This document shows positions 7,292 through 14,719 of a DNA stretch of 20,474 bases, piece by piece; within the stretch, counting starts at the first letter, position 1; every line of letters begins with the position of its first letter. Source of the DNA: Anaerolineales bacterium (GTDB lineage: Bacteria; Chloroflexota; Anaerolineae; Anaerolineales; Villigracilaceae); contig JANWWB010000068.1 of NCBI GenBank assembly GCA_025056515.1, forward strand, positions 1-20,474, read 5' to 3'. A program made the position numbers and the translations under genes. The notes beneath the pieces are model-generated. The model saw only the letters and a program-made list of their open reading frames with translations, had not been told where the DNA came from and did no database searches.

Positions 7292-8271
7292 GCTGATTGG
7301 TCAGAAGCTTGCTGTTTTTCTTCAAGAGCGCGGCGCAGCACCGCTTGAAACAAATCGAGCAGTTCCTGGCCGCGCGCCAGGTCTTGTGGGGTTAGAGAGA
7401 CAATGGTACGAGCATTCTTTAGGCTCTGGCTGGCCTCGGCTAGGCGTGCCGCTTGGGGTGTAAGCAAGAGCAGTTCGGGCTTGCTGGCAAGCGCTTGCAG
7501 CTCTTCTTTCTCAAACTCCAGACGCATACGACCGCGCTCCAATTCGTAAGTGAGGCGCTGATGGGCGAGGGATTCTTCGGCCTCCAACCGTTCGCGACTG
7601 AGCGCCATGCGCTTCATTTCCAAAGCATGTTCGCGCGCCATGATTTCCTCGTCAGCACGAGCCTTAGCCTCGGCAGCGGCAGCGCGCGCCTGTTGATTCA
7701 GGCGCTCGGTCTGTTCGAGCAGGCGCGCCTGTTCCTGTTGCCGCAGCGCTTCCGAAATGGATGGATCCACTGCTTCCAATGTTTGCACTGCCAGAGTTAC
7801 AATCTCCAAGCCATAGCGCTCCCGAATATGACCAGCCTGTTCCTTGAGGTGCTGCAAGAGATTGGTGGATGAGAGGGCGTGAATCTCAAAACGCTCGGCA
7901 TACTCTTTGATAAGTTCCTGCAAGAAAATCACGGTCTCTTCCACCGCGCGCGCCACTGCTTGTTCATTCCAACCCCCAACCCGAATCAGAGCGTCAATCC
8001 GGTCTACTGCCGGCGCCACCGACCCAATCAGCTTGACGCGCACGCCCAAATTGCCGGCAGCGGTCGCTTCCATGCTCAATTGCAACGGGTATGGCGTATA
8101 TCGAAGGGCTAGGCTGAAATGACGTGGATAAAAACGCCCGGTGCGCAGGGCGATTTTACCCCGGCGCTCATAAAGAACCAACATATCCGGCTGGCGCAGG
8201 CGGTACTCAAAGAGCAGTAGAATTGCTCCCCCCAACAACAAAATTCCTACGAAAACAAGGAAAAGCAACAT
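7288..8271 (-). CDS. SPFH/Band 7 (flotillin-like) membrane protein
   Basis: The protein is 327 residues when started at the ATG at 8271, chosen because AGGAGG lies 9 bases upstream; upstream ATGs at 8310 and 8409 lack such a site. Residues 1-21 form one strong hydrophobic helix (LLFLVFVGILLLGGAILLLF), followed by a cluster of basic residues. About 30-180 look like an SPFH domain, and about 180-265 are a charged Glu/Arg/Ala-rich coiled coil, as in flotillins and stomatin/prohibitin relatives, which oligomerise at membranes. The stop overlaps the start of the giant aminotransferase/PEPC-like fusion by 4 bases, so the two are translationally coupled and probably work together. What it scaffolds is unknown. 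Confidence 0.8.
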   Translation of the reverse strand: MLLFLVFVGILLLGGAILLLFEYRLRQPDMLVLYERRGKIALRTGRFYPRHFSLALRYTPYPLQLSMEATAAGNLGVRVKLIGSVAPAVDRIDALIRVGGWNEQAVARAVEETVIFLQELIKEYAERFEIHALSSTNLLQHLKEQAGHIRERYGLEIVTLAVQTLEAVDPSISEALRQQEQARLLEQTERLNQQARAAAAEAKARADEEIMAREHALEMKRMALSRERLEAEESLAHQRLTYELERGRMRLEFEKEELQALASKPELLLLTPQAARLAEASQSLKNARTIVSLTPQDLARGQELLDLFQAVLRRALEEKQQASDQSA

Positions 8272-8336
8272 CGTCTCTTGCCTCCTAGAGAAGATCGAAA
8301 CCAGGTTCATCGGTTTCTTTTTCGAATTAAATATTA

Positions 8337-8366
8337 ATTGTACTGCAAAAGTGATATTCATCCCAA
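8337..8366 (-). promoter_or_regulatory. Candidate promoter for the SPFH-fusion operon
   Basis: On the minus strand, TTGGGA (8361-8366) and TACAAT (8337-8342) are 18 bases apart in an AT-rich stretch. This places transcription start near 8330, about 60 bases before the preferred ATG at 8271. It is the best match found in the divergent intergenic region; no experimental support. Confidence 0.4.
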
Positions 8367-8421
8367 ACGAAAATGCGCTAGAATCAGGGTATCTGCCATG
8401 TTTCATCACTTTCGGCCAAGG

Positions 8422-8456
8422 TATACTATATGCCCGGAAAGAGGCTATTTAGGAGG
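8422..8456 (+). promoter_or_regulatory. -10-like box and strong Shine-Dalgarno of the ABM/alcohol dehydrogenase operon
   Basis: TATACT (8422-8427) is a good -10 element, but only weak -35 candidates lie upstream around 8399-8406. AGGAGG at 8451-8456 sits 5 bases before the ATG at 8462 and firmly fixes that start. Confidence 0.4.
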
Positions 8457-8461
8457 CATAC

Positions 8462-8767
8462 ATGTATATTGTCCATGTTCATGTCCACGTTAAACCTGAA
8501 TTTGTCGAGGCTTTCAAGGAAATCACGCTCGAAAACGCCCGCAACAGCATTCAGGAGCCGGGTGTGGTGCGTTTCGATGTGATTCAACAAGCCGATGACC
8601 CAACCCGCTTTGTGCTGGTAGAGATCTATCGTACACCTGATGACCCCGCCAAACATCGCGAGACAGCGCATTATAACAAATGGCGCGAACTCGCCGAGCC
8701 GATGATGGCCGAGCCGCGGACACGGGTGATTTACCAGGATGTTTTCATGACACCGCAGGAGCGCTAA
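8462..8767 (+). CDS. Antibiotic biosynthesis monooxygenase (ABM) domain protein, LsrG-like
   Basis: This is a 101-residue single-domain protein of the dimeric alpha/beta ferredoxin-like ABM family. The order of conserved features matches LsrG/YgiN relatives: an N-terminal strand rich in VHV, an [11 protein letters not shown] turn, RFDVIQ, a VEIYRTPDD strand-turn, HYNKW, and a C-terminal strand. LsrG proteins act on the phosphorylated autoinducer-2 breakdown product; other members are quinol or small-molecule oxygenases, so the substrate is not known here. The gene is 25 bases upstream of an iron-family alcohol dehydrogenase on the same strand and probably cotranscribed, which suggests a shared small carbonyl compound as substrate. 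That last point is inference. Confidence 0.8.
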   Translation: MYIVHVHVHVKPEFVEAFKEITLENARNSIQEPGVVRFDVIQQADDPTRFVLVEIYRTPDDPAKHRETAHYNKWRELAEPMMAEPRTRVIYQDVFMTPQER

Positions 8768-8792
8768 GAGACTGTCGTCCTACACAAGGGCT

Positions 8793-9944
8793 ATGGAACG
8801 CTTCGAGTTTGCTACCGCCAATCGCATTGTTTTTGGACCTGGGACTTGCGCCGAAGTGCCTAGCTTAATTGCTCCGCTAGGAAAGCGCGCGTTGTTTGTG
8901 ACCGATTCGCTTGAGCGTTCAGCCTGGTTGCGCGATGCTGTGCAAGCTGTTGGGGTGGAAGTCGTTCTCGTCTGTATCGAGAAAGAACCGGACATCGACT
9001 TGGTTTTATTGGCTACACAAAATCTTCAGCAATCCAACTGCGACCTGGTCATCGGTTTCGGGGGCGGGTCAGCACTCGATACTGCCAAAGCCGCCGCAGC
9101 CTTAGCCGCCAATCCAGGCGATCCACTCGACTACCTCGAGGTAGTCGGCAAGGGACAGCCGCTCCGCTTCCCCTCCCTGCCCGTCATCGCCATTCCGACG
9201 ACCGCCGGAACCGGATCGGAAGTAACACGCAACGCCGTGATAGCCGTGCCGGAGCGGCGCGTCAAGGTCAGTTTGCGCAGTCCGTTCATGCTGCCGCGCC
9301 TCGCCGTAGTGGATCCAGAATTGACCTACTCCTTGCCACCTGCTCTAACCGCCTCCACCGGCCTGGACGCGCTCACCCAATGTATCGAGCCGTTCGTCTG
9401 CAACACGCCCAATCCACTCACCGATGCTATTTGCCGCGAAGGCATCCGCCGAGCAGCACGCTCCCTACGGAGGGCTTGCGAGGACGGCTTAGATAGGGCA
9501 GCGCGTTACGATATGTGCGTTGCCAGTTTGTGTGGTGGGCTGGCACTGGCCAACGCCCGTTTAGGCGCAGTACACGGGTTGGCGGGCCCTATCGGCGGAA
9601 TGTTCCCTGCCCCACACGGGGCTGTCTGCGGAAGACTGCTACCTGAGGTGGTAGAAATGAATGTGCGGGTGGCGCAGGCGCAGGGTCATGATGAGACGCT
9701 CAGACGCTACGAAGAGGTAGGGCAGCTCGTTCTGGGCAAAGCCTATCAAGGGCTGCCTAGCCTGACAAGATGGCTACACGAAATCGTTGAAGCCATGAGT
9801 CTCCCTCGCCTCGCCGCATATGGTATCCGTCCGGAAGATTTTCCAATCATCATCGCACAAGCACAAAAGGCAAGCAGCATGAAAGGCAATCCCGTTCCTT
9901 TATACGACAATGACCTCATCGATGTTCTGAAAAACGCCTGTTAG
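8793..9944 (+). CDS. Iron-containing alcohol dehydrogenase family protein
   Basis: The 383-residue length and motifs fit the Fe-ADH family (1,2-propanediol oxidoreductase, 1,3-propanediol and butanol dehydrogenases), which interconvert aldehydes/ketones and alcohols with NAD(P)H. The nucleotide-binding GGGSALD lies at 90-96, followed by the PTTAGTGSE motif at 135-143. Of the four classic metal ligands, D192, H261 and H275 are present, but the His four residues after the Asp is replaced by Gln (Q196 in GLDALTQCIEP). This substitution is probably a subfamily feature. The start has only an AAGGG 2 bases before the ATG, a short spacing, but the protein begins where relatives do. The physiological substrate is not evident. 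Confidence 0.88.
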   Translation: MERFEFATANRIVFGPGTCAEVPSLIAPLGKRALFVTDSLERSAWLRDAVQAVGVEVVLVCIEKEPDIDLVLLATQNLQQSNCDLVIGFGGGSALDTAKAAAALAANPGDPLDYLEVVGKGQPLRFPSLPVIAIPTTAGTGSEVTRNAVIAVPERRVKVSLRSPFMLPRLAVVDPELTYSLPPALTASTGLDALTQCIEPFVCNTPNPLTDAICREGIRRAARSLRRACEDGLDRAARYDMCVASLCGGLALANARLGAVHGLAGPIGGMFPAPHGAVCGRLLPEVVEMNVRVAQAQGHDETLRRYEEVGQLVLGKAYQGLPSLTRWLHEIVEAMSLPRLAAYGIRPEDFPIIIAQAQKASSMKGNPVPLYDNDLIDVLKNAC

Positions 9945-9997
9945 AAACATCTCAAAAATTTCCCCACGTCTACCCTCGTCAAGCCGACAAAAAATGG

Positions 9998-10003
9998 TAT
10001 CAT
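9998..10003 (+). promoter_or_regulatory. Weak -10-like element before the ATP-grasp gene
   Basis: TATCAT lies 42 bases before the ATG at 10046, with no good -35 box 17 bases upstream. The ATG itself has no clear Shine-Dalgarno (upstream bases GACCCGGACTCC). The gene could also be read through from the dehydrogenase, since no terminator was seen between them. Confidence 0.2.
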
Positions 10004-10045
10004 TAGGCCTCGTGTTTACCACCCATCCCTTACGACCCGGACTCC

Positions 10046-11071
10046 ATGTCGCACCGCCTATCTCACATCGTCCTACTCTACAACGAAGATACTGAGATCT
10101 TGCACGGCGCTCCGACAGATAGCATCGCGGTGCAATCCACCGTTGCCACTGCCGAGAGTGTTTTCCAGGCTTTATTGGAATTGGAATATCCGGTTTACAA
10201 AGCAGCCATTCGGGAATCTTTAGAAGAAATTGAGCAACACTTAAGCGCTTTTGACCGTCGTTCTACCTTGGTCTTCAACTGTTGCGACGGTTTTCGGGGG
10301 GTCAATCGAGGGGCAGTAGATGTCATCCGAAGACTCGAAGAACTTGGGTTCGCACATACAGGGGCAAACTTCGCCTCTGCCCAGGCTTGCATCTACAAAC
10401 CCATCACCAAAGCTATCCTGATTGCCAACGGGGTTGAAACGCCTGCCTATCAGGTTTTCCACTCGCCAAACGAGAGCTTTCGCCTACCGTTTCCAGCTAT
10501 TGTCAAACCGGCGGCAGAAGACGGAAGCATCGGCATCACGCACAATTCAGTGGTCACCAACCTCCGAGAACTACGCCGAGAGGTCGAGCGTGTCCTGGTC
10601 CTCTATTGTCAGCCCGCTCTGGTGGAAACGTTTATCCCAGGTAGAGAATTCTCGGTTTCGATCTTGGGTAATCAATCACCTGAAATTCTACCGATTGCAG
10701 AGCAAGACTACAGTCGGATTTCTGACCCCTTAGCACAACTATTGACTTATCAGTCCAAATGGGATCCCGCCGCACCGGAATATTATGATATCCCGGCGCT
10801 TGTCCCTGCCGATTTAAGCAAAAGCGAAGAACAACTTGTGCGGGAGACGGCGCGTCGAGCATTTCAGGCACTCGGTTTGCGCGACCTGGGACGGATTGAC
10901 CTACGTCTTCTCAACGGTATCCCGTATGTTTTGGAAGTCAACGAATTGCCTGATTTGGCGCCAGAGGCCGGTTTTTGGAACTCAGCCCGTGCGGCTGGAA
11001 TGACCTATCCCCAACTGATCGATCGAATTGTTCAACACGCTCTCAAGCGAGAAGGATGGACTCTCTCTTGA
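10046..11071 (+). CDS. D-alanine-D-alanine ligase-like ATP-grasp protein
   Basis: A 341-residue ATP-grasp enzyme. An N-terminal pre-ATP-grasp region carries VFNCCDG and a LEELGFAHTGA segment typical of Ddl relatives. The ATP-binding lysine appears as K154 in AIVKPA, the small loop as EDGSIGI, the adenine-side acidic residue as E194 in VETFIPGRE, and the magnesium-binding residues as D285 (GRIDLR), E297 and N299 (LEVNE). The usual Ddl ending after EVN (TLPG) is replaced by ELPDLAPEA, so the acceptor substrate may not be D-alanine. No cell-wall gene is adjacent. The ATP-grasp assignment is strong; the substrate is open. Confidence 0.82.
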   Translation: MSHRLSHIVLLYNEDTEILHGAPTDSIAVQSTVATAESVFQALLELEYPVYKAAIRESLEEIEQHLSAFDRRSTLVFNCCDGFRGVNRGAVDVIRRLEELGFAHTGANFASAQACIYKPITKAILIANGVETPAYQVFHSPNESFRLPFPAIVKPAAEDGSIGITHNSVVTNLRELRREVERVLVLYCQPALVETFIPGREFSVSILGNQSPEILPIAEQDYSRISDPLAQLLTYQSKWDPAAPEYYDIPALVPADLSKSEEQLVRETARRAFQALGLRDLGRIDLRLLNGIPYVLEVNELPDLAPEAGFWNSARAAGMTYPQLIDRIVQHALKREGWTLS

Positions 11072-11098
11072 TGATCTCATCAACACCGCATCAAGGAA

Positions 11099-11132
11099 AA
11101 ATGGAGGCCATCTCGGACGATGACCTCCATTT
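11099..11132. terminator. Bidirectional intrinsic terminator between convergent genes
   Basis: A perfect 9-base stem AAATGGAGG/CCTCCATTT (11099-11107 and 11124-11132) is extended by an inner CATC/GATG pairing around TCGGAC, with one C-A mismatch. On the minus strand it is followed by a T-run (CCATTTTTCC), making a classic terminator for the ferredoxin gene. On the plus strand it may also stop the ATP-grasp transcript. Confidence 0.75.
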
Positions 11133-11149
11133 GATCACCCAAGATATTC

Positions 11150-11563
11150 TCAAGCGCCGGTATCCTGCTCTTTGGCCGCATAACCAGGGCCGGATTTGAA
11201 GAATTCGTAATTCAGGGGAATATCTTCGCGCAGATTGACCACCTCTCCAGGTTGTAACTGTTTCACCGTATCGAGCACAACTTTGACACCATGATGGTTG
11301 ATGCCCTCATAATGACCGGTTAGCCCTACACGATTGATATACTCACCGCCTTTGGCCGTATAGGCTTCAGGGACCTCATCTTCGGGGAAGATGGCTGCAT
11401 AAGGGCATTCCGGGACGCAAGCGCCGCAATCAATGCAGGTATCAGGATCAATGTAGACCATCGGCCACTCATTCACCGGCTGACCGGGTACGATACACTC
11501 TACCGGACAAACATCAATGCAGCCGCGGTCTCGCAGGCATAAGCTAGTGATAATGTGGGTCAT
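11150..11563 (-). CDS. 7Fe/8Fe-type ferredoxin with C-terminal extension
   Basis: The 137-residue protein carries C9, C15, C19 and C23 (CLRDRGCIDVCPVEC) and C43, C46, C49 and C53 (CIDCGACVPEC). Compared with Azotobacter-type FdI, the second cysteine of the first motif is replaced by Asp (D12). Cluster one is therefore likely [3Fe-4S] or an Asp-ligated [4Fe-4S], and cluster two (C19, C43, C46, C49) is [4Fe-4S]. The region after residue 65 is an extension of about 70 residues of unknown role, with no extra cysteines. The start is fixed by AGGAGG 5 bases upstream. It is a single-gene unit with its own promoter and terminator, a soluble low-potential electron carrier by family. Confidence 0.9.
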   Translation of the reverse strand: MTHIITSLCLRDRGCIDVCPVECIVPGQPVNEWPMVYIDPDTCIDCGACVPECPYAAIFPEDEVPEAYTAKGGEYINRVGLTGHYEGINHHGVKVVLDTVKQLQPGEVVNLREDIPLNYEFFKSGPGYAAKEQDTGA

Positions 11564-11603
11564 AAGCTCCTCCTGGCTCCTAAAGTAAAGACAAGCTGAA
11601 TAG

Positions 11604-11633
11604 ATTATATCTGACTTGTTTGGGAAAAGTCAA
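11604..11633 (-). promoter_or_regulatory. Strong sigma70-like promoter of the ferredoxin gene
   Basis: TTGACT (11628-11633) and a consensus TATAAT (11604-11609) are separated by 18 bases, about 40 bases upstream of the ATG at 11563. This is the best promoter match in the window. Confidence 0.75.
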
Positions 11634-12026
11634 ACCCAGATTCACGGGGTTGCCGAGCTTTGCTTTTGCCTACTTACGGAGATACCAGGTCGTAAAGTGT
11701 TGATGGCCCGATTTCGTGTTTCGGATTTAGGAGAAAGCGCATAAGCCTGGTATGAATCGCAGCGCCGAATAGCAACCAAGACAAAAGCCAGAACTTCTAT
11801 CTAACCCCCAAGCATGAAGTTCGGACATGTGCGTTGGTTCACCACCAAGGCACGGAGTCGCAGAGAAATCTCGCAGTGTTTCGACCCTTTCAGCGCTAAA
11901 ATCGCCAAGCCGGCGATGTTTTCTCCTCACCCACAGGGAAAAAGTTAGAACGATAAGTAGGGCAGCATGAGAAGAAATCAGCGGCCATGGTTCACGCTCG
12001 ACTTACTTGTGGTAAGCTTAACAATA
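11634..12026. other. Intergenic region without a recognised gene; repeat remnants
   Basis: No open frame here looks like a protein gene. Visible structures are: an 8-base inverted repeat ATACCAGG/CCTGGTAT (11682-11689 and 11746-11753); a GAACTTC/GAAGTTC pair (11791-11797 and 11816-11822); a segment at 11839-11872 with the CACCAAGGCACGGAG-type wording found in dispersed bacterial repeats; and a small hairpin ATCGCC/GGCGAT (11901-11917) followed on the plus strand by GTTTTC. The stretch may be a decayed mobile or repeat element. Confidence 0.4.
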
Positions 12027-12051
12027 TGGCGCAAGATTGTCTCTTGCGCCA
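12027..12051 (-). terminator. Hairpin terminator downstream of the superoxide dismutase gene
   Basis: A perfect 10-base stem TGGCGCAAGA/TCTTGCGCCA surrounds a 5-base loop, about 60 bases after the SOD stop. The following minus-strand bases (TATTGTTAAG) are only moderately T-rich, so termination efficiency is uncertain. Confidence 0.6.
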
Positions 12052-12109
12052 CATTCTGCTCAGGTTTGCTTGGTGAATTGGCCAAATTTTTCAAAGTCGC
12101 TCTTAGCGC

Positions 12110-12712
12110 CTATTTTCCTGCATACAAGCGAGCAACCTCTTCCCAATTGACGACATTCCACCAATTCGACACATATTCAGCGCGACGATTTTGATACTTG
12201 AGATAGTAAGCGTGTTCCCAAACATCAATTCCTAAAATGGGTGTTAGGCCTTCCGATAAAGGATTATCCTGGTTAGCAGTCGAGATAACCGATAACCCAT
12301 TCGCGGTCTTAACAAGCCAAGCCCAACCGGAACCGAAACGTCCATTCGCCGCTTTTTCAAATTCAGCCTTGAAAGCGTCAAAAGAGCCGAACGCGTGCGC
12401 AATTGCCTCAGCCAGTTCACCGGTAGGACCGCCACCCGCTCCAGGAGCCATAATCCGCCAGAAGAAGTTATGATTCCAAGTGCCCCCACCATGATTGCGC
12501 ACAACCGTACGAATATCCTCGGGAACAGCGTTCAAATCCGAAAGCAATGCCTCAAGCGTCTTATCGAAAAGCTCAGGATGCTTTTCTAGGGCCGCATTGA
12601 GATTGTTGATATACGCAGCATGATGCTTGGTGTGATGGATTTCCATAGTGCGAGCATCAATGTAGGGTTCCAAAGCGTCATAAGGGTACGGAAGAGGTTC
12701 TAATTGGTACAT
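12110..12712 (-). CDS. sodA: Superoxide dismutase, Fe/Mn family, Mn-type features
   Basis: The 200-residue enzyme disproportionates superoxide to peroxide and oxygen in the cytoplasm; no signal peptide is visible. The four metal ligands are H26 (MEIHHTKHH), H81 (WNHNFFW), D163 and H167 (DVWEHAYY). The GGG at 75-77 before the second ligand and Q148 in STANQDNPL are the usual hallmarks of manganese forms, though cambialistic use cannot be excluded. The ATG at 12712 is chosen over an upstream TTG at 12718 because AGGAG lies 8 bases before it. The gene is divergent from an EamA transporter and has its own promoter, operator-like palindrome and terminator. Confidence 0.94.
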   Translation of the reverse strand: MYQLEPLPYPYDALEPYIDARTMEIHHTKHHAAYINNLNAALEKHPELFDKTLEALLSDLNAVPEDIRTVVRNHGGGTWNHNFFWRIMAPGAGGGPTGELAEAIAHAFGSFDAFKAEFEKAANGRFGSGWAWLVKTANGLSVISTANQDNPLSEGLTPILGIDVWEHAYYLKYQNRRAEYVSNWWNVVNWEEVARLYAGK

Positions 12713-12736
12713 CGTCAAGTCTCCTGCAAAATTTTT

Positions 12737-12750
12737 ATGATAAAAATCAT
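12737..12750. promoter_or_regulatory. Operator-like palindrome at the predicted sod transcription start
   Basis: ATGATAAAAATCAT consists of perfect 5-base arms around AAAA. Its place between the -10 box and the Shine-Dalgarno suits a repressor, and its AT-rich TGAT/ATCA style recalls metal- or peroxide-responsive Fur-family sites without matching a consensus. Confidence 0.35.
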
Positions 12751-12754
12751 CTAT

Positions 12755-12782
12755 ATTCTACTCTTTACAAGTGGAAAGTCAA
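12755..12782 (-). promoter_or_regulatory. Candidate sigma70-like promoter of the sod gene
   Basis: TTGACT (12777-12782) and TAGAAT (12755-12760) are 16 bases apart. Start of transcription would fall near 12748, inside the palindrome at 12737-12750. Confidence 0.6.
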
Positions 12783-12827
12783 GAGCATCCAAGGATTTCT
12801 AACAAATCGTTTATACTTGTTAATACT

Positions 12828-13772
12828 ATGTCCAAGATAAACTCTCCTTCGCGTCTTGTACTGATCCTAGGCCTTTTGATCGGAATCTTTGCAGTTTCCA
12901 CGGCGGCGATTTTTATTCGCTTGGCACAACACCAAGGGACACCTTCCATAGTCATTGCAGCAGCTCGCCTGACGCTCTCTAGTCTGTTTCTCGCGCCGAT
13001 TGCGCTCATCCGTCATCGCTCGGAATTACGTTCGCTTACCCGTCGCGAAATAGGGCTTGCACTGCTTGCGGGTTTGTTCTTAGCACTTCACTTTGCCACT
13101 TGGATTCAATCCCTTGAGTACACCTCGGTTGCCAGCTCGGTGGTTTTGGTCACGACAACACCACTCTGGGTCTCGCTTCTTTCAGCGCCACTGCTGGGGG
13201 AACGCATCGGACGGATGACAGCTTTTGGACTGACGCTTGCGCTGAGCGGCGGGGTGATTATCGGTTTGAGTGATGCTTGCTACTTTGAGCAAGGACAGCT
13301 CCTTTGTCCGTCCCCCCAAGCGTTCCTGGCGCGCCAGGCTTTCTGGGGCGATTTTCTGGCTCTCTTTGGGGCCTGGATGGCAGCCGGCTATCTTCTCGCC
13401 GGACGAAAGCTACGATCACGTCTGGCGTTGATCCCTTATGTTTTCCTGGTATACACCGCTGCAGCCTTTCTCTTGGTTGGCTTTATGATCTTTGAGAAAA
13501 ATAGCTTGTTTGGGTATTCTCCAATAATCTATCTTTGGTTTATCTTGCTCGCATTAATACCCCAGTTGTTGGGGCACACGTTATTCAATTGGGCGCTCAA
13601 ATATGCACCAGCTTCGTTTGTCTCCATCGTTCTATTAGGTGAACCGGTCGGTTCAAGCGTGCTGGCGATTCTGCTGTTCCAGGAGATACCTGGGGCTTTG
13701 AAAATCGGTGGAGCCGTGGTGTTGCTGGCCGGCATCTGGCTTGCAAGCCGCGAAGGACAGATGACAAACTAA
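12828..13772 (+). CDS. EamA/DMT-superfamily transporter
   Basis: The 314-residue protein has about ten hydrophobic helices arranged as two EamA halves: the first holds AAIFIRLA, ARLTLSSLFLAPIAL and the ALHFATWIQSLEYTSVASS signature. The second half follows an extracytoplasmic or connecting loop with two cysteines (CYFEQGQLLC) and holds YAPASFVSIVLLGEPVGSS. Such proteins export or import amino acids or other metabolites; the substrate cannot be read. The longest frame begins with GTG at 12771, inside the sod promoter, so the ATG at 12828 is preferred. It has no clear Shine-Dalgarno; TATACT at 12812-12817 would give a very short or absent leader. Confidence 0.85.
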   Translation: MSKINSPSRLVLILGLLIGIFAVSTAAIFIRLAQHQGTPSIVIAAARLTLSSLFLAPIALIRHRSELRSLTRREIGLALLAGLFLALHFATWIQSLEYTSVASSVVLVTTTPLWVSLLSAPLLGERIGRMTAFGLTLALSGGVIIGLSDACYFEQGQLLCPSPQAFLARQAFWGDFLALFGAWMAAGYLLAGRKLRSRLALIPYVFLVYTAAAFLLVGFMIFEKNSLFGYSPIIYLWFILLALIPQLLGHTLFNWALKYAPASFVSIVLLGEPVGSSVLAILLFQEIPGALKIGGAVVLLAGIWLASREGQMTN

Positions 13773-13797
13773 ATCGGCGCAGTTCCCTGCGCCGATT
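13772..13797. terminator. Bidirectional hairpin between convergent genes
   Basis: A perfect 11-base stem AATCGGCGCAG/CTGCGCCGATT encloses a TTCC loop. It begins at the last base of the EamA stop codon and ends 7 bases before the stop of the lipid kinase gene. T-runs are weak on both sides. Confidence 0.7.
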
Positions 13798-13804
13798 GAA
13801 CTTC

Positions 13805-14710
13805 TCAGGCTGGCAAGAAAATCTTCAACCGAGCAGGTTGAATACTGTAGACAAACTCCTTTGCCTCCAAAGCGAAAATTTCTCCATCGGCATGCGCCGG
13901 GCTTGGTTCGATCAAGCGGACGCGGATCCAGGTGGCCGTCTCCTCATGAATTTCTGGGGCTTCCACATAATTACCCGCACCGGGTTTGAGCGCGTCGGGA
14001 AGAAGTTGCAACAGCCGCCAACGGGAAGCGCCGAACCCGTAGACAAAAGTCAACTTCCCATCGAAAGGATCGGCATGGGGCGTCATGTAAAATCCTCCGG
14101 TACGCGCGCCGTTACCAACCGTAAGGAGGGAAATCGGACCCTCGTAGGAACCGGAGTCCCACTCGATGCTGGCGGTCCAGACCGGATAGTCAAGCACACC
14201 GCGTATCGCAGCGACCAAGTAGCGAACAGGGCCGCTTATCCAGGTGATACGCTGCTGGATGAGTGTAACATAAGGCTCCATGCCGAGTGCAGAATTGTTG
14301 ACGAAGTACAAATCATTCACCCGGCAAACATCCAAACGACGCGTGGCGCCCGAGGCAATGACCCGTGCGGCGGCGTCCAGGTCAAGCGGTATCCCTATAT
14401 TATGCGCCAAGTCGTTAGCCGTGCCTAGCGGAAGGACGCCTATCGGTCCGAGTTCAGCTTGTTCAGAAGCAGCCACGCGAGCGATTCCGTTAACGACCTC
14501 TCCGATCGTCCCATCGCCGCCCGCGGCAATGATGGGACGAAATCCCTGACGAGCGGCCTCTTCGGCTAAATCTACGACCTTATGAGGGGCAGGAGAAATA
14601 GCTAGACTGAACTCGATCCCTGCTCTTTTCAATGCCGCCTCGGCCTGCGGCCAACGTTTTTGAGCATTCCAACGATTTGAGTAAGGATTGAGAATAACTT
14701 TAGCTGTCAT
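13805..14710 (-). CDS. Diacylglycerol/sphingosine kinase family lipid kinase
   Basis: The 301-residue protein fits the bacterial DAGK_cat family (YegS/DgkB-like), which phosphorylates diacylglycerol or related lipids with ATP at the membrane face. The nucleotide-binding AGGDGTIGEVVNG starts at about residue 63, GTANDLA lies at 96-102, and the C-terminal half carries the GNGARTGGFYMTPHADPFDGKL and HADGE motifs of the family. The ATG at 14710 has AGGA 8 bases upstream. It starts 9 bases after the stop of a second EamA transporter and is almost certainly cotranscribed with it. The exact lipid substrate is unknown. Confidence 0.9.
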   Translation of the reverse strand: MTAKVILNPYSNRWNAQKRWPQAEAALKRAGIEFSLAISPAPHKVVDLAEEAARQGFRPIIAAGGDGTIGEVVNGIARVAASEQAELGPIGVLPLGTANDLAHNIGIPLDLDAAARVIASGATRRLDVCRVNDLYFVNNSALGMEPYVTLIQQRITWISGPVRYLVAAIRGVLDYPVWTASIEWDSGSYEGPISLLTVGNGARTGGFYMTPHADPFDGKLTFVYGFGASRWRLLQLLPDALKPGAGNYVEAPEIHEETATWIRVRLIEPSPAHADGEIFALEAKEFVYSIQPARLKIFLPA

Positions 14711-14719
14711 AGCGCCATC

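Noticed and set aside
8272..8409. Upstream ATG starts (8409, 8310) for the SPFH protein
   Set aside because: The 8409 start would lie upstream of the predicted promoter, and neither has a good ribosome site; AGGAGG precedes the ATG at 8271.
11727..11930. Minus-strand 67-codon open frame in the intergenic region
   Set aside because: No Shine-Dalgarno, no domain, and it crosses repeat remnants.
12771..12827. GTG start at 12771 for the EamA transporter
   Set aside because: It would begin inside the sod -35/-10 region and add a hydrophilic tail not typical of the family.
13796..14428. Plus-strand open frame (210 codons) opposite the lipid kinase
   Set aside because: Antisense to intact GGDGT and GTAND motifs; it begins in the terminator of the preceding gene.
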